This document shows positions 9,521 to 19,191 of a DNA stretch of 64,000 bases, piece after piece. Numbering within the stretch: the first letter of the stretch is position 1; the number at the start of each line of letters is the position of its first letter. The notes beneath the pieces are model-generated. The model had not been told where the DNA came from, searched no databases, and saw only the letters and a program-made list of their open reading frames with translations. Source of the DNA: Termitomyces sp. T153 (lineage: Eukaryota > Basidiomycota > Agaricomycetes > Agaricales > Lyophyllaceae); assembly GCA_018296165.2 (NCBI GenBank), contig JACKQL020000182.1, positions 1 to 64,000 of the forward strand, written 5' to 3'. The position numbers and the translations under genes are program-made.

Positions 9521-12500
9521 ATGACTGCAAAAACGACGTCAAACGCCCCGTCTGAGGCGTCGACGCGGTTCAGTCGATCGCTGCCTGCTGTGACGCGATC
9601 ACGCGCCCCGTCCTCGCGATCGCCGAATGCCACGCCAATGCCTCAGCCGGCGAGTGCCGCCCGACGTTCGTCGTTGATCTCTTCCCGCCGGACAATCCCC
9701 GTGCCTGTCCCCAAACCGCCGGCACCGCCGCCCCGCCCGCCGCCGTCCGCCGCCGGCTCTGCCCGCACCACCCGCACGACGTCCGTCTACGTCACACACA
9801 CAACTCCGGCCCCGGCCCCCGCCGTCCCCGTACAGTCTCCGGTGCGCGCCCGCATCACGTCCATGACGCCCCCGCGCAAGACCTCGTCGTCGCTCAAGAC
9901 AGCGTCCCCGACCATCAGCTTCACGTCCCCGAGCCCCAGGGCAAAGGTCAGGGCGACGACGACGCCACAGAGTACCCCGCCTAGGATGAATCTGACGAGC
10001 ACGAGCACGAGCAATGGAAGCGTGTTTAATAATAGTACCACACTTCGCTCGACGCCCTCGAAAAAGTCGTCGTTGCCTGGCGTGCCGTGGTCCCAGCAGG
10101 GCGTCCTGGCAGACTCAGACAGCCTCGCGATGACCAATGGTTCTGGTGCAATGCAAGCGTTTTCGTCGTGGGGCGGCGAAACAGACGATATGGACATGGA
10201 ACTTCTCACTGACGTTAACGACGGAGAAGTCGACGAAGAGGTACGTAAATCTATCATTACATACTCTCTCACTACCCAACCTCCAGATGTCCGCGGCCCT
10301 CTCGAAAATACAAGACCTACACACGCGCAAAATTCTACACTACAAACGCCTGCTTGAACGCGCTCAAGCGTCCGCCGCAGCCCAGCTCCACGCTCTCCAA
10401 GCCGAAGTCCGCGTTCTCCGTGAAAACTCCGCGTCTCTGCCAAATGCACCCACTCAGCTTATGGTCGGACTCAATGATGACCGCTGTGTGTGTGGCGGCA
10501 AGCGCAGGAAGGGGTATTGGGCTGGCTATCGTGATGATGAGGAGTTTTCGGAGGACGAGAGCAAGGATGGGGATAAGGATGCGTTTGGGGAGAGGTTGGT
10601 TAAGGTGTTGAAGGAAAGAGATCATAATTTCAGTGAGAAGGAGGTTAGGAGGGTGTTGAGGGGGTTGAACAGGGAGCAATGTATGAGGCTCATTGCAATC
10701 ATCTTGGACTGTCTGTTATCTTCCTTGAAAATTCCTCGCTCACACCTGATCTGACTTGACATGCAACCAACAGCATGTCTACCAGGCGACATTCGTCTCC
10801 AAATCCTCCTTCTCGAGAAATACGCCAAATCGACATACGACATTGTCGGGAAGCTCTCCCCGGATCTCGCTTTTCGCGTTCTCAAACACCTCTCGATCAA
10901 AGAGCTCGTTGGTGTGCGCGCGGTATGGTCTATCCTCTGCCATTTGTGTAATGCTGGTGATAAGACGTGTATACCCAGGTCTCGCAGCAGTGGCGCACGA
11001 TGGTAGCGCACCCTGGACTCTGGCGGTACCATTGTCTGCGTATAACAGCCACAGACCCATCCCCGGTCCGACCGCCTGCTACACCCGAAGGATGGTACGT
11101 CCCCCTTTATCCCTCCCTACTCCTCACCGTCTAACACGCCCCAGGGAACCGCTCTACCGCGCGCTGCACCACCGCGAAGCCAACTTCCACCACGCCCTCC
11201 CTCAATCGATCCGCTTCCTCACGGGCCACACGAATTTCTGCACGACGCTGCTTCTGAGAGGTAAAAGGTTGATCAGCGGGAGCTATGACGAGACGATCAG
11301 GTTCTGGGACGTGGAGACGGGGGAGATGAAGAAGTGTTTGCAAGTCAAGAAACCAGTCAGCTGCGTCGATTTTTTAGCAGAAGAGGGTGCGTGTTTCTTT
11401 GTTGTTGTGATCTTTTGTTATAAGGAGGAAAGTGTGGTGTTGATTGGGTGGTGTGTGTTTTTCTAGAGGTTTTCGTGGTTGGATTCCACGATGTTGGGTG
11501 AGTGTTCCTTCTTCGCCTCAAACAAAGTAAAATATATGCATCGAATCTAACACATATCCCCTCCCTCCCCTCCCCCCCAGCCGTGTCCACCTATTCTCTT
11601 CACTGACCTTTACGCCTCTCCAACAACTCGCCGGGCATCTGAACGGTATCCGCGCCGTCGCGCTCTCTTCGAAGAATCTCGTGTCCGCGGGTGCAGATAA
11701 GGCGCTGGTGTGCTGGGACTGGCGGCTGGGCACGAAGATTGTGCGGTTTGGACAGCAGACGACGATTAATATTGGGGTGCAGATTGTCAGGGGGGAGGGG
11801 TGGAGTGAGGAGGAGGGGGAGAGGGTCGTGGGTGTTACGATTGATGGGATTGTTAGGGTTTTTTCGATTAGTGAGTGGTTTGGGTTTCTTATTCTTTTTT
11901 TCTTTCTTTTTTTCTTTAATTTTCTTTCTTTCGGATCTTGGCTTTTGATGATTTCGGTTCGAGATGGTCTTGGCTTTGATAATTTTTTTTGGTGCGGCTT
12001 GTTTTTTGCGAGGCGAGACTGATGAGTACATATGTAGAGAGACGGGAGATGATTTCGCAGTTCAAGTTGAGTGAGCTTGGAGCGGGCGATCCGGTGTTGA
12101 ATGCAAAGTTGTATAATGTGGGTACAGCGCCGAATAATATGCTTCAGTGAGTTTTTCGTTGTATATATATGCGTTGGGTGCTTTGGTCCATGGAACTGAT
12201 AATCTGACTCTAGGTGGTTCGCGGCAAAGGGCACTCAAATGACGGTACGCTACCCCCTCTCTCAGAACGGATAGGTTTGACTAATTTTGCTTTTCGCAGT
12301 GCGCAACAAAATCCGTCATCATCCACCTGCAATGGCAAGAAAGCGACGGAGAGAAAGATAAAGAAAAAGAGAAAGGGACTGAACCCATCGCCGCAGTAGC
12401 TCATTCCCCGATCTCCTCTGCTGCCCTCCCACGCGCACGTACCATCTCCTCCCTCGCACGCTCAACCTCCTCCCTGTCCGGTCCAATCACCACCCCCGCC

Positions 12501-13418
12501 CGGCGCGTCTCGCTCGCCCCGGCCCCCACACATCACACGCCCCTCGCCATCAAAGGCCGGCTCAGCCTCAACATCGGCGCTAGTCATCATTATTCCCTCA
12601 GCTCGCCGAGAACACCGACAGGCAACGCCCAGCACCTCTCACCGTCGTCGCGTGCCGGGACACCATTGTTTTCGGTTAGGTTTGGGAGAGCGGCGATTTT
12701 GACGGCGCCGCCGAAGATTGTGGCGGTTGTGGAGACACCGACGGATGTTGCGGTCGGGGCGGTTGATCCAAGGAAGAGGAGGGTTGTTACTGCTACGAGG
12801 TTTAGTTCGAGAGCAGGGGCTGATAGGAGGGTGGGTGTTGTTTTGTTCTGATTCTTGTTGTTGTTGATGGTTGTTGTCTGATGCGGTTTCTTTTTGTGGT
12901 AGATTTTTGTGACGACGCATAGGGATAGGGAGGTGAGTTTTGGTGAGGGGGTTGTTAAGGAAGATGGGGGTGGTGATAAAGAGAATGGGAAAGTAGGAGA
13001 TGAGGCGTCGGTTGTGCGTGACTCTACACTGGTTAACGTCGACACCGATGTGCGTGTGCTCACGGGTGCTTGGGCTGCGTTGGCCCAGCCTGGAGCAGGT
13101 GTGAGGGGGCTGTTGGGAGCGTTGCCGCAAAAGTTTGGAGGTCTCGCTACGCCGGAGAAAAATCCGATGTCGATGCAGTTGAGTCATGAGGAGGTTGTGG
13201 TTGGGTGTGCGGATGGGACTATTTAGTGAGTTTTTCTTTTTCTTCTTCTTTCCCTCTTTTTTTTTGCTGGGTTTGGGATGCTGATCATCGGCTGGGATAG
13301 TGTTATGAATTTTGTGGGACATGAGTATAAGAGGGAGAGAGAGCTGGTTCCGGGTGAGGATGAAGAAGATGAAGAGGGGGAGGGTGAAGGTGAGTACGAG
13401 GAAGAGGAAGAGGAGTAG
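9521..13418 (+). CDS. F-box and WD40-repeat protein, 12 exons
   Basis: Exons 9521-10240, 10287-10680, 10774-10922, 10979-11094, 11145-11386, 11467-11497, 11581-11870, 12038-12146, 12214-12244, 12300-12830, 12903-13225 and 13301-13418 join in frame to 1017 residues, all with GT-AG introns. Residues 1-240 are Ser/Pro/Thr-rich and probably disordered. Residues 242-285 form a likely coiled coil, followed by an acidic stretch. The F-box covers about 397-440 ([18 protein letters not shown], then [15 protein letters not shown]). WD40 repeats follow ([10 protein letters not shown] with [27 protein letters not shown] with [25 protein letters not shown]). A low-complexity insert at about 705-870 precedes a last repeat (NFVGHEY) and a Glu-rich tail. 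By family it should be a substrate receptor of an SCF ubiquitin ligase; its substrate is unknown. I started at the ATG at 9521, just after an upstream TTG. Confidence 0.9.
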
Positions 13419-13569
13419 CTTGGATTTGGACTATATCTTGGAGCTGGACCATTCTCGTTTTGAATAAGCTTAGATTTGGCTGGAAGGATCATACCTTTGT
13501 TTTGTATTCTACTATGCATACATTTATACCTTCGTACAACCTCTGTTGATACCAAATACCTTGCGATAA

Positions 13570-13618
13570 CTCATCATTACGGTGCATAACGTCGATGCAC
13601 ATTTCCAATGATGGTGAG
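13570..13618. repeat. Palindromic dispersed element, copy 1
   Basis: Outer arms CTCATCATT and AATGATGGTGAG enclose inner arms GTGCAT and ATGCAC around a short loop. The same 49-bp structure recurs at 26365-26413 and 35182-35231. Homology with copy 2 extends some 40 bp upstream (TATACCTTCGT) and about 15 bp downstream (GAGAATTT). Confidence 0.7.
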
Positions 13619-13639
13619 AATTTAAGCGTTGACCTTGAT

Positions 13640-14129
13640 TTTGTGGAAATCAAACTCGAAGAGACCAACGAATCAACAGGTTTAGAGTCAGATTGTCATT
13701 CGTGATTGTCTTTGTTATCTTTGTTATGTTCTGTCTATTTTGTCATATCATGGATCGTAGTACTGGAGCACAGAGAAGTGGGATGTTGTCGAATGGCACA
13801 GAAACAACGCCAAGCTTGAATTTGAACAGGAACTCGACAATAGTTCATTTACACCGGCGAGTCTCCCGCCGGTAAGTAGCAAGCTGCGCTGACCAAGCCT
13901 TCTTATTCACGATCAGACTGAGCTGGTAACGCTAGATCAAATCAAGATGCCTGATCAATGACAATAGCACATGCCAGCCAATAATCTATAATGTACTTCA
14001 ACTTAGTAGTACTTGGGCAAGAATAATAAGCAGTTCTCTATTAGGAACATAAATCCCCAGAGTGCTTCCTTTTCAAGACCTAGCCAAATACTTTCTCACC
14101 CTTTTGTAGGCAAGCACTGGTACTGAGCA
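13640..14129. other. Intergenic stretch with possible exon remnant
   Basis: One frame is open at about 13758-13871 (EKWDVVEWHRNN) and ends at a donor-like GTAAGT. The DVVEW match to the small paralogues is too short to call. Nothing else was recognised. Confidence 0.3.
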
Positions 14130-14369
14130 GTGGGCGTACATCTGTTTGGCCTTACTAGCCGTGATACGCGGCCAGAACCATGTCAAGCTCATGCGGGCTT
14201 GTGTTACCCGTTATCTGAACTAATTATCGAAATCCTACAGTACTATCCCTACCACGCAGTCGGCGCAACCCAGTCGACAGGTCACAGAGTGTCACCTCAC
14301 CTGACCATAAGCGACGTATGCCGTTTTCAATCTCCGTCGGCGATACCCATCCAAAATCGTCACCGATGA
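14130..14369 (+). pseudogene. F-box-like fragment
   Basis: The open frame of 79 codons contains PLSELIIEILQYYPYHAV, which fits the start of an F-box. It ends soon after, with no WD40 or other partner domain in frame. It lies between the intact F-box/WD40 gene and a relic of that gene. It may be a broken F-box gene or a fragment of a separate one. Confidence 0.35.
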
Positions 14370-14462
14370 TCTTTTAGGTACTTGCTTATCATGCATATTG
14401 TCCGACTGCAATTATTCCCCTACTCCCAATACTTATTCCCTTACTCCCAATACTACTCCGCT

Positions 14463-14960
14463 AGGCAAGCGTCGTCGGGGCCCATGTGCTTCGCATAACA
14501 GCCACAGGCTCTCCCCGTAGATCTATCTGAAGGATGACTCCCTCTCCTATTAAAGTCTCATGGAATTCTTTCCTTCCTTCCATCCAGGCCCTACTAATGT
14601 CTATGCCTCTTCAAATTGTTACCTTGTGCGGGAATAAGGCTGGACATGAAGATCGTGGGATCATGTAGTAAATGATGATCAATATTGGTATCCAGACCGT
14701 CAGGAAGCGGATGTGTAGTGGGAAGAAAGGAGAGAAGATCTTTTAGATTAGTGAGTAGTTTTTGCTTTGCACCATGGAGGGGTAATGCAAAGCTATACAG
14801 TGCGGAGATGGCGCTGAATCGTACACTACAGTGAGTTGCAGGTACATAGTAGACTTTGCTTGCAGGGCTGTGCTGTTGAAATTTAAGGCGATCCCAACAA
14901 AGCGTACTCAAATGAGATTCATGTCGAAGCACATCGGATAACTCTCTGATTCTGTATGAA
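14463..14960 (+). pseudogene. Decayed copy of the F-box/WD40 gene
   Basis: Blocks match the intact gene in the same order. GCATAACAGCCACAG at 14495 corresponds to 11038. ATGATCAATATTGG with CAGACCGTCAGG near 14670-14704 corresponds to 11760-11790. GATTAGTGAGTAG at 14747 corresponds to the exon 7 donor region. GCAAAGCTATACAGTG near 14788 corresponds to exon 8, and AAGCGTACTCAAATGA near 14900 to exon 9. Intron sequences are mostly collapsed and the frame is lost. It is a partial duplicate lacking the N-terminal exons and the C-terminal part. Confidence 0.72.
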
Positions 14961-15317
14961 GTTGATGACACAATGCGCACTTTATCTCTCTCGAGCATAT
15001 CAATTAGTGGCGGCAATTAGACAATCAGGGATTCCTTCTACAAGGTCATCAGCCTCCTCATCTCAAATGTGCAAAATATGTCTTGAAATGAGGAACACCA
15101 ATCATTCTCTAGAGAAACTATGGAGTAGTTGTTCTTCTGAGCCCATTTGAGGACACCTTCATCAATGTCACATGAAGATGCTGTGCTCTCCTTGTGGGTC
15201 TAAAGGCAGTGGGATATCTGGCATTGACAGACCACTGAGAAGGTAGGATGACATATGCATCACAACATAATCCTGTGTTAAAGAGAGGATTTTCTGGAAG
15301 CTCGTGGTAATGAAGAT
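14961..15317. other. Unassigned stretch before Copia-1
   Basis: Short open frames have no recognisable content. CpG density falls here, marking the end of the host island. Confidence 0.35.
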
Positions 15318-15549
15318 GTTAGTAACCAGTAAATTCAGCCCACTACGATCAAAATACAAGGTATTCTTGTGTCAAAACAAGTGCCAATGACACAATTACA
15401 TTTACCACAACTCTAAACTATGACACACCATCAACATGCTGTCTCACATATGCTATCTTCTCTGGATGTCTATGTATTCCTATCTACTGCAAGACTCACA
15501 GCATTTCATCTCAGGACTAAGTCTGTCTTCCCTGTTCCCTGCTCCAACA
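15318..15549 (+). repeat. Copia-1 5' LTR (approximate start)
   Basis: The stretch from about 15347 to 15549 is repeated at 25285-25586. The proposed start TGTTAG and end CAACA are typical of copia LTRs. The next bases, GGTTATGAC at 15550, look like the usual copia primer-binding site for the initiator tRNA. The start is less certain than the end. Confidence 0.6.
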
Positions 15550-15562
15550 GGTTATGACAACA
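15550..15562 (+). other. Copia-1 primer-binding site
   Basis: GGTTATGACAAC directly follows the LTR end. Copia elements typically have a GGTTAT-type site here that pairs with tRNA. Confidence 0.45.
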
Positions 15563-15639
15563 CAGACTTAATACTGAAGATCTATCTGCTAAAACCTTGC
15601 TCCATTTTCAGATGTCACAGCAAAACAGCCCAGATAAAG

Positions 15640-17309
15640 TTTACCTCCCATCACTCGACCCATTCTTCTCCCATGCCTGTTGATCTCAGATCCTACAAAT
15701 ACAATGGATGATGTCACACAAACTGCTCAATTGCCAATGTCAAAACTTGGCACAATCAAGTACATAGAATGGGAGAAGTCCATGTTCAGATGCCTGATGT
15801 CAGTTGGGGGAACACAGATAATTACCAGGGAGGAAACCCCCCCCTCCCCTGCTCTCAAACCTAGCAATGCTGCCTCCTTTACCATACAGCTTTGAAGCAA
15901 TTGAGCAGCTGGTGAAATTTACCAATGGCTTGATGAGGGAATAAAATCAATGTGGACCACATCCACAATAAACCAGCACTAATGTGCACAAAGCTTTGAG
16001 AAATACATTCAAAATCTGCTGAATGCATGCTTCAATTTGTTGAGCAATCTTTTCATGGTCTGGCTATGTGAAGAAGAGACACTGACACATTTATGTACTC
16101 ATGTCAAAGGCTGCATGCAACAAATTTGATCCCTTCACCCCCCTCCAACCATCAATTCTGATGGAACATCACACAAACATATACTCTGGAGATGCTCAAC
16201 AACAAACTCTGTACCATGGCCATGCTCCATGCCTTGCCTTGAGAGGACTACAGGTCATTTGTTTTGTCCATGCTGATGCTGAATAACCTCTGAAGACATG
16301 GTAAAGGAAGCTTTTTGTACTGAGACCCAATGTACTGCTGCAGACAAAGAAGCTGCTGCCACTATTGCCACTCCCATTTCCTGCACAGTCATATGTTACC
16401 TTTGCAAGAAGGAACACAAGATAATGGAATGTCCACACCTCCCAGCCACACAGTCATACATTAACCAAGACAATTCCTTCAAATCAAAGAAATGTGGTGG
16501 CTGACAAGGATGGAACTCAACAGCCAAGGCCAATGTAGCCAAGACAACCAAATCAGCAAAGATCAAAGAAGGATGTGATGTGCCTGCCATCAAAACTAAA
16601 GCTGCCATTTGTTGATCCTCCTCCCTACCCTTATTGCCATCTAACACCTATGGAACACAGACTCAGGTGCCATGGTGCATATGACACCACATCATGAGTG
16701 GTTCCTCCTGAACTCCCTTAAGCCATGGAGAGTTCCCATCCACCTTGCAAATGATACAACTGTGTACTCCATTGGGAAGGGAGATGTTCTGTTTAGGCTG
16801 GTGGGGAAGCATGGGAATGGAAAAGCTTTGAGAGATGTGGTCATCACAAACATCCTTCTTGTACCTGAATTAGCCAACAATTTACTCTCCATCACAACTC
16901 TCAGTGTGCACCAAGGATTTACTCTCACTTTCCATGGTCACAAATTATCCTTCAACATTCAAGATGACCTCATTTTCTCAGCCACTATAAATAAGACTCT
17001 CATGTCATATCTGGACAGAACAACAGTCATCTCCTCATCAAAGCACACTGCTATAGTCTTACCAAAGACTTAAGAGTTACATCAAACTCTCCCATCCAAC
17101 ATATCTATAAACCATGCATCAAAGAAAAGCAGCACCACACCTCTTTCCCACAAGGAGCAGATCAAGCTACAGAGGTCCTTGGGGGAGTGTTTTCTGATGT
17201 GCATGGTCCAAAGGTAGGAGGTGGACACCAAAATAGTTACAGATGGTGGTGTGTCTTTGTTGATGACAGCACATGCTGAATGGAAGTTTATGTCATGCAC
17301 TGGAAAAGC
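15640..17309 (+). pseudogene. Copia-1 gag-protease-integrase remnant
   Basis: The gag part has IKYIEWEKSMFRCLMS near 15760 and a zinc knuckle CYLCKKEHKIMEC near 16395, one residue short of the CX2CX4HX4C consensus. The copia protease motif TDSGAMVHMTPHHEWF lies near 16660, followed by 133 open codons at 16672-17073. Integrase starts near 17085 with CIKEKQHHTSFP and continues to VDDSTC near 17265. Several stops and shifts make it inactive. Confidence 0.75.
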
Positions 17310-17314
17310 AATAC

Positions 17315-17663
17315 TGTCAGGGGACTTCCATTTCCAACCTCTGTGACTGGTTCCAGCACCTCTGCAGCTTGTTTGATATCTCTGGGGCTCTTTCCAGAAC
17401 CCTGGAGTTCTCCATATTACCTCAGCAACCATTGCCCTAGGGTTAGGAGTAGCTCCAGTCACCTGTACAGTAGTTCCCATACCTCCACTGCCCGCTGATG
17501 TGCCATGCCAAGCAGTGGGGATCCTTAGACTTGTTCTCTTTGGATTCCCCTCTGCTAGGTGATTAGTTACTGATTGTATTGTCATCTACTCTGCTAATAT
17601 ACTTTGGATTCCCCTCTGCTAGCTGCATGACTCTGATTTATTGCTCCAGAGGTTGCCCTTACA
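17315..17663 (+). repeat. LTR-A, 5' LTR of the Gypsy-A derivative
   Basis: It starts TGTCAGGGG and ends CCCTTACA. It differs from its partner at roughly 22 of 349 positions by hand alignment, all of them transitions, many as TG in one copy against CA in the other. Confidence 0.92.
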
Positions 17664-18803
17664 GCAGAACAAGTCTCCTGTGGACTTCATCATAGAGCTC
17701 CCTGATGCCCATGGTTATGATGCAATCATAGTGGTGGTGGACCTGTATGGCAAGAGAGTGCACTTCATTCCAACCCACACCACCTGCTCTGCCATGGGTG
17801 CCACAAACCTGTACTGGAGGAATGTCTGGAAGCTCCACAGCCTCTCTGATGCCTATGTCTCAGATCGGGGACCACAATTTATGGTGGAGTTCACCTGTGA
17901 GCTCTACTGACTGCTCAGAGTCAAGCTCCACACCACCACTGCCCACCATCCACAGTCTGATGGCCAGACAGAGCATGTAAACCAGGAGTTGGAACAGTAT
18001 CTCTGCCTCTTCTGCAACAAGCACCAAGATGACTGGGACAAACTCCTCCCTGATGCTGAATTCCAGTACAACAACCACATTCATGCATCCACCCAATTTT
18101 CCCCATTCTTCCTTGACACTGGACAGCACCCACACATGGGTTTTGAACTCTGGGCCTGACCCTTGGACAATGAGGCAGTAAACAAATTTGTGGACCAGAT
18201 GAAGAGGTCACAAGAAGAGGCCCAGGCTGCACTAGCAAAGGCAAAAGATGACATGGCATGATACTATAACTGTGGGAGGACCCCATAGTTTGGAGATTGA
18301 GTTTACCTGGATGCCTCTGACATTACAACTACCCAGCCCTCAAAAAAGCTGTTGCACTGGCAGTTGGAGCCTTTCACAGTGGAATGACAGGTAGGACCCT
18401 TGGCCTATTGACTCCAGCTCCCCACAGGGATGTGCCAGCTTCATCCAGTGTTCAACATAGTCAAACTAACTCTGGCCCCTAAAGATCCTATCCCAGGGCA
18501 ATGTCTGCCACCTCCACTGCCCCTGGTGGTGCTCAATGACAACAAAGAGTATGAAATGGAAGAAATCCTGGACAGCTGTTTATTCCAGAGATAACTACAG
18601 TACAAGGTGAAGTGGAAAGGCTACAGAATCAAGGATATTTCCTAGGAGCCACAAGAGAATGTACATGCCCCTGGACTTGTTAAGGAGTTCCACCAGAGAC
18701 ATCCAGACATGCCATGCACCATACAAGGAATCTACCCTATCTTGCTAGCAGACCAAGCAATCAGGGACTTCTTCTACCCTGCACATTAAGACGCCACATG
18801 CTA
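17664..18803 (+). pseudogene. Gypsy-A integrase and chromodomain remnant
   Basis: The integrase core starts right after the LTR (VDFIIELPDAHGYDA), with the second aspartate in AYVSDRGPQF near 17855 and the glutamate in the QELEQYL block near 17990. A DNA-binding tail follows, then a chromodomain near 18535-18690 (EYEMEEILDS, VKWKGYR). In-frame stops occur at 17908, 18158 and several later positions. The primer-binding site and gag are missing. Confidence 0.85.
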
Positions 18804-18815
18804 GAGGGGGGGTGA
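18804..18815 (+). other. Polypurine tract of Gypsy-A
   Basis: AGAGGGGGGGTGA ends directly at the 3' LTR. The same tract is visible in reverse at 36549 next to another LTR-A. It is the expected primer for plus-strand DNA synthesis. Confidence 0.7.
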
Positions 18816-19164
18816 TGTCAGGGGACTTCCATTTCCAACCTCCGTGACTGGTTCCAGCACCTCTGCAGCTTGTTCAATGTCTCTGGGGCTCTTTCCAGAA
18901 CCCCAGAGTTCTCCATATTACCTCAGCAACCATTGCTCTAGGGTTAGGAGTAGCTCCAGTCACCTGTACAGTAGTTCCCATGCCTCTGCCACCTGCTGAT
19001 GCACCATGCCAAGCAGCAGGGATCCTCAGACTTGTTCTCTTTGGATTCCCCTCTGCTAGGTGATTAGTTACTGATTGTATCATCATCTACTCTGCTAATA
19101 TACTTTGGATTCCCCTCTGCTAGCTGCATGACTCTGATCCATTGCTCCAGAGGTTGCCCTTACA
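18816..19164 (+). repeat. LTR-A, 3' LTR of the Gypsy-A derivative
   Basis: It is 349 bp with the same ends as the 5' LTR and is followed by the AATAC duplication. Confidence 0.92.
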
Positions 19165-19191
19165 AATACCTTCAGTGCCTTCAAAGAATTG

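Larger units (their letters stand above)
17315..19164 (+). mobile_element. Gypsy-A deletion derivative with both LTRs and target duplication
   Basis: Two 349-bp LTRs bound an internal region of only 1152 bp. The 5-bp duplication AATAC flanks it at 17310-17314 and 19165-19169. The interior keeps only the integrase core onward, so the protease, RT and RNase H are deleted. It was probably mobilised in trans, or deleted after insertion. Its host is the integrase of Copia-1. Confidence 0.93.
15318..19190 (+). mobile_element. Copia-1, Ty1/copia retrotransposon, 5' part only, split by Gypsy-A
   Basis: A 5' LTR, primer-site-like sequence, gag, protease and integrase start occur in Ty1/copia order. 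The element is interrupted at 17315-19164 by a Gypsy-A derivative. Removing that insert and one AATAC copy restores the integrase reading KSNTFSAFKE across the join. Just after, near 19190, the sequence switches into Gypsy-D. Reverse transcriptase, RNase H and the 3' LTR of Copia-1 are absent. Confidence 0.75.

Noticed and set aside
9787..10449. 220-codon minus-strand frame opposite the start of the F-box/WD40 gene
   Set aside because: The plus strand has a consistent 12-exon model, and the minus frame is a by-product of GC-rich Ser/Pro codons.
13758..13871. A third paralogue of the small two-exon genes
   Set aside because: Only DVVEW is shared, and the rest of the frame does not align with either paralogue.
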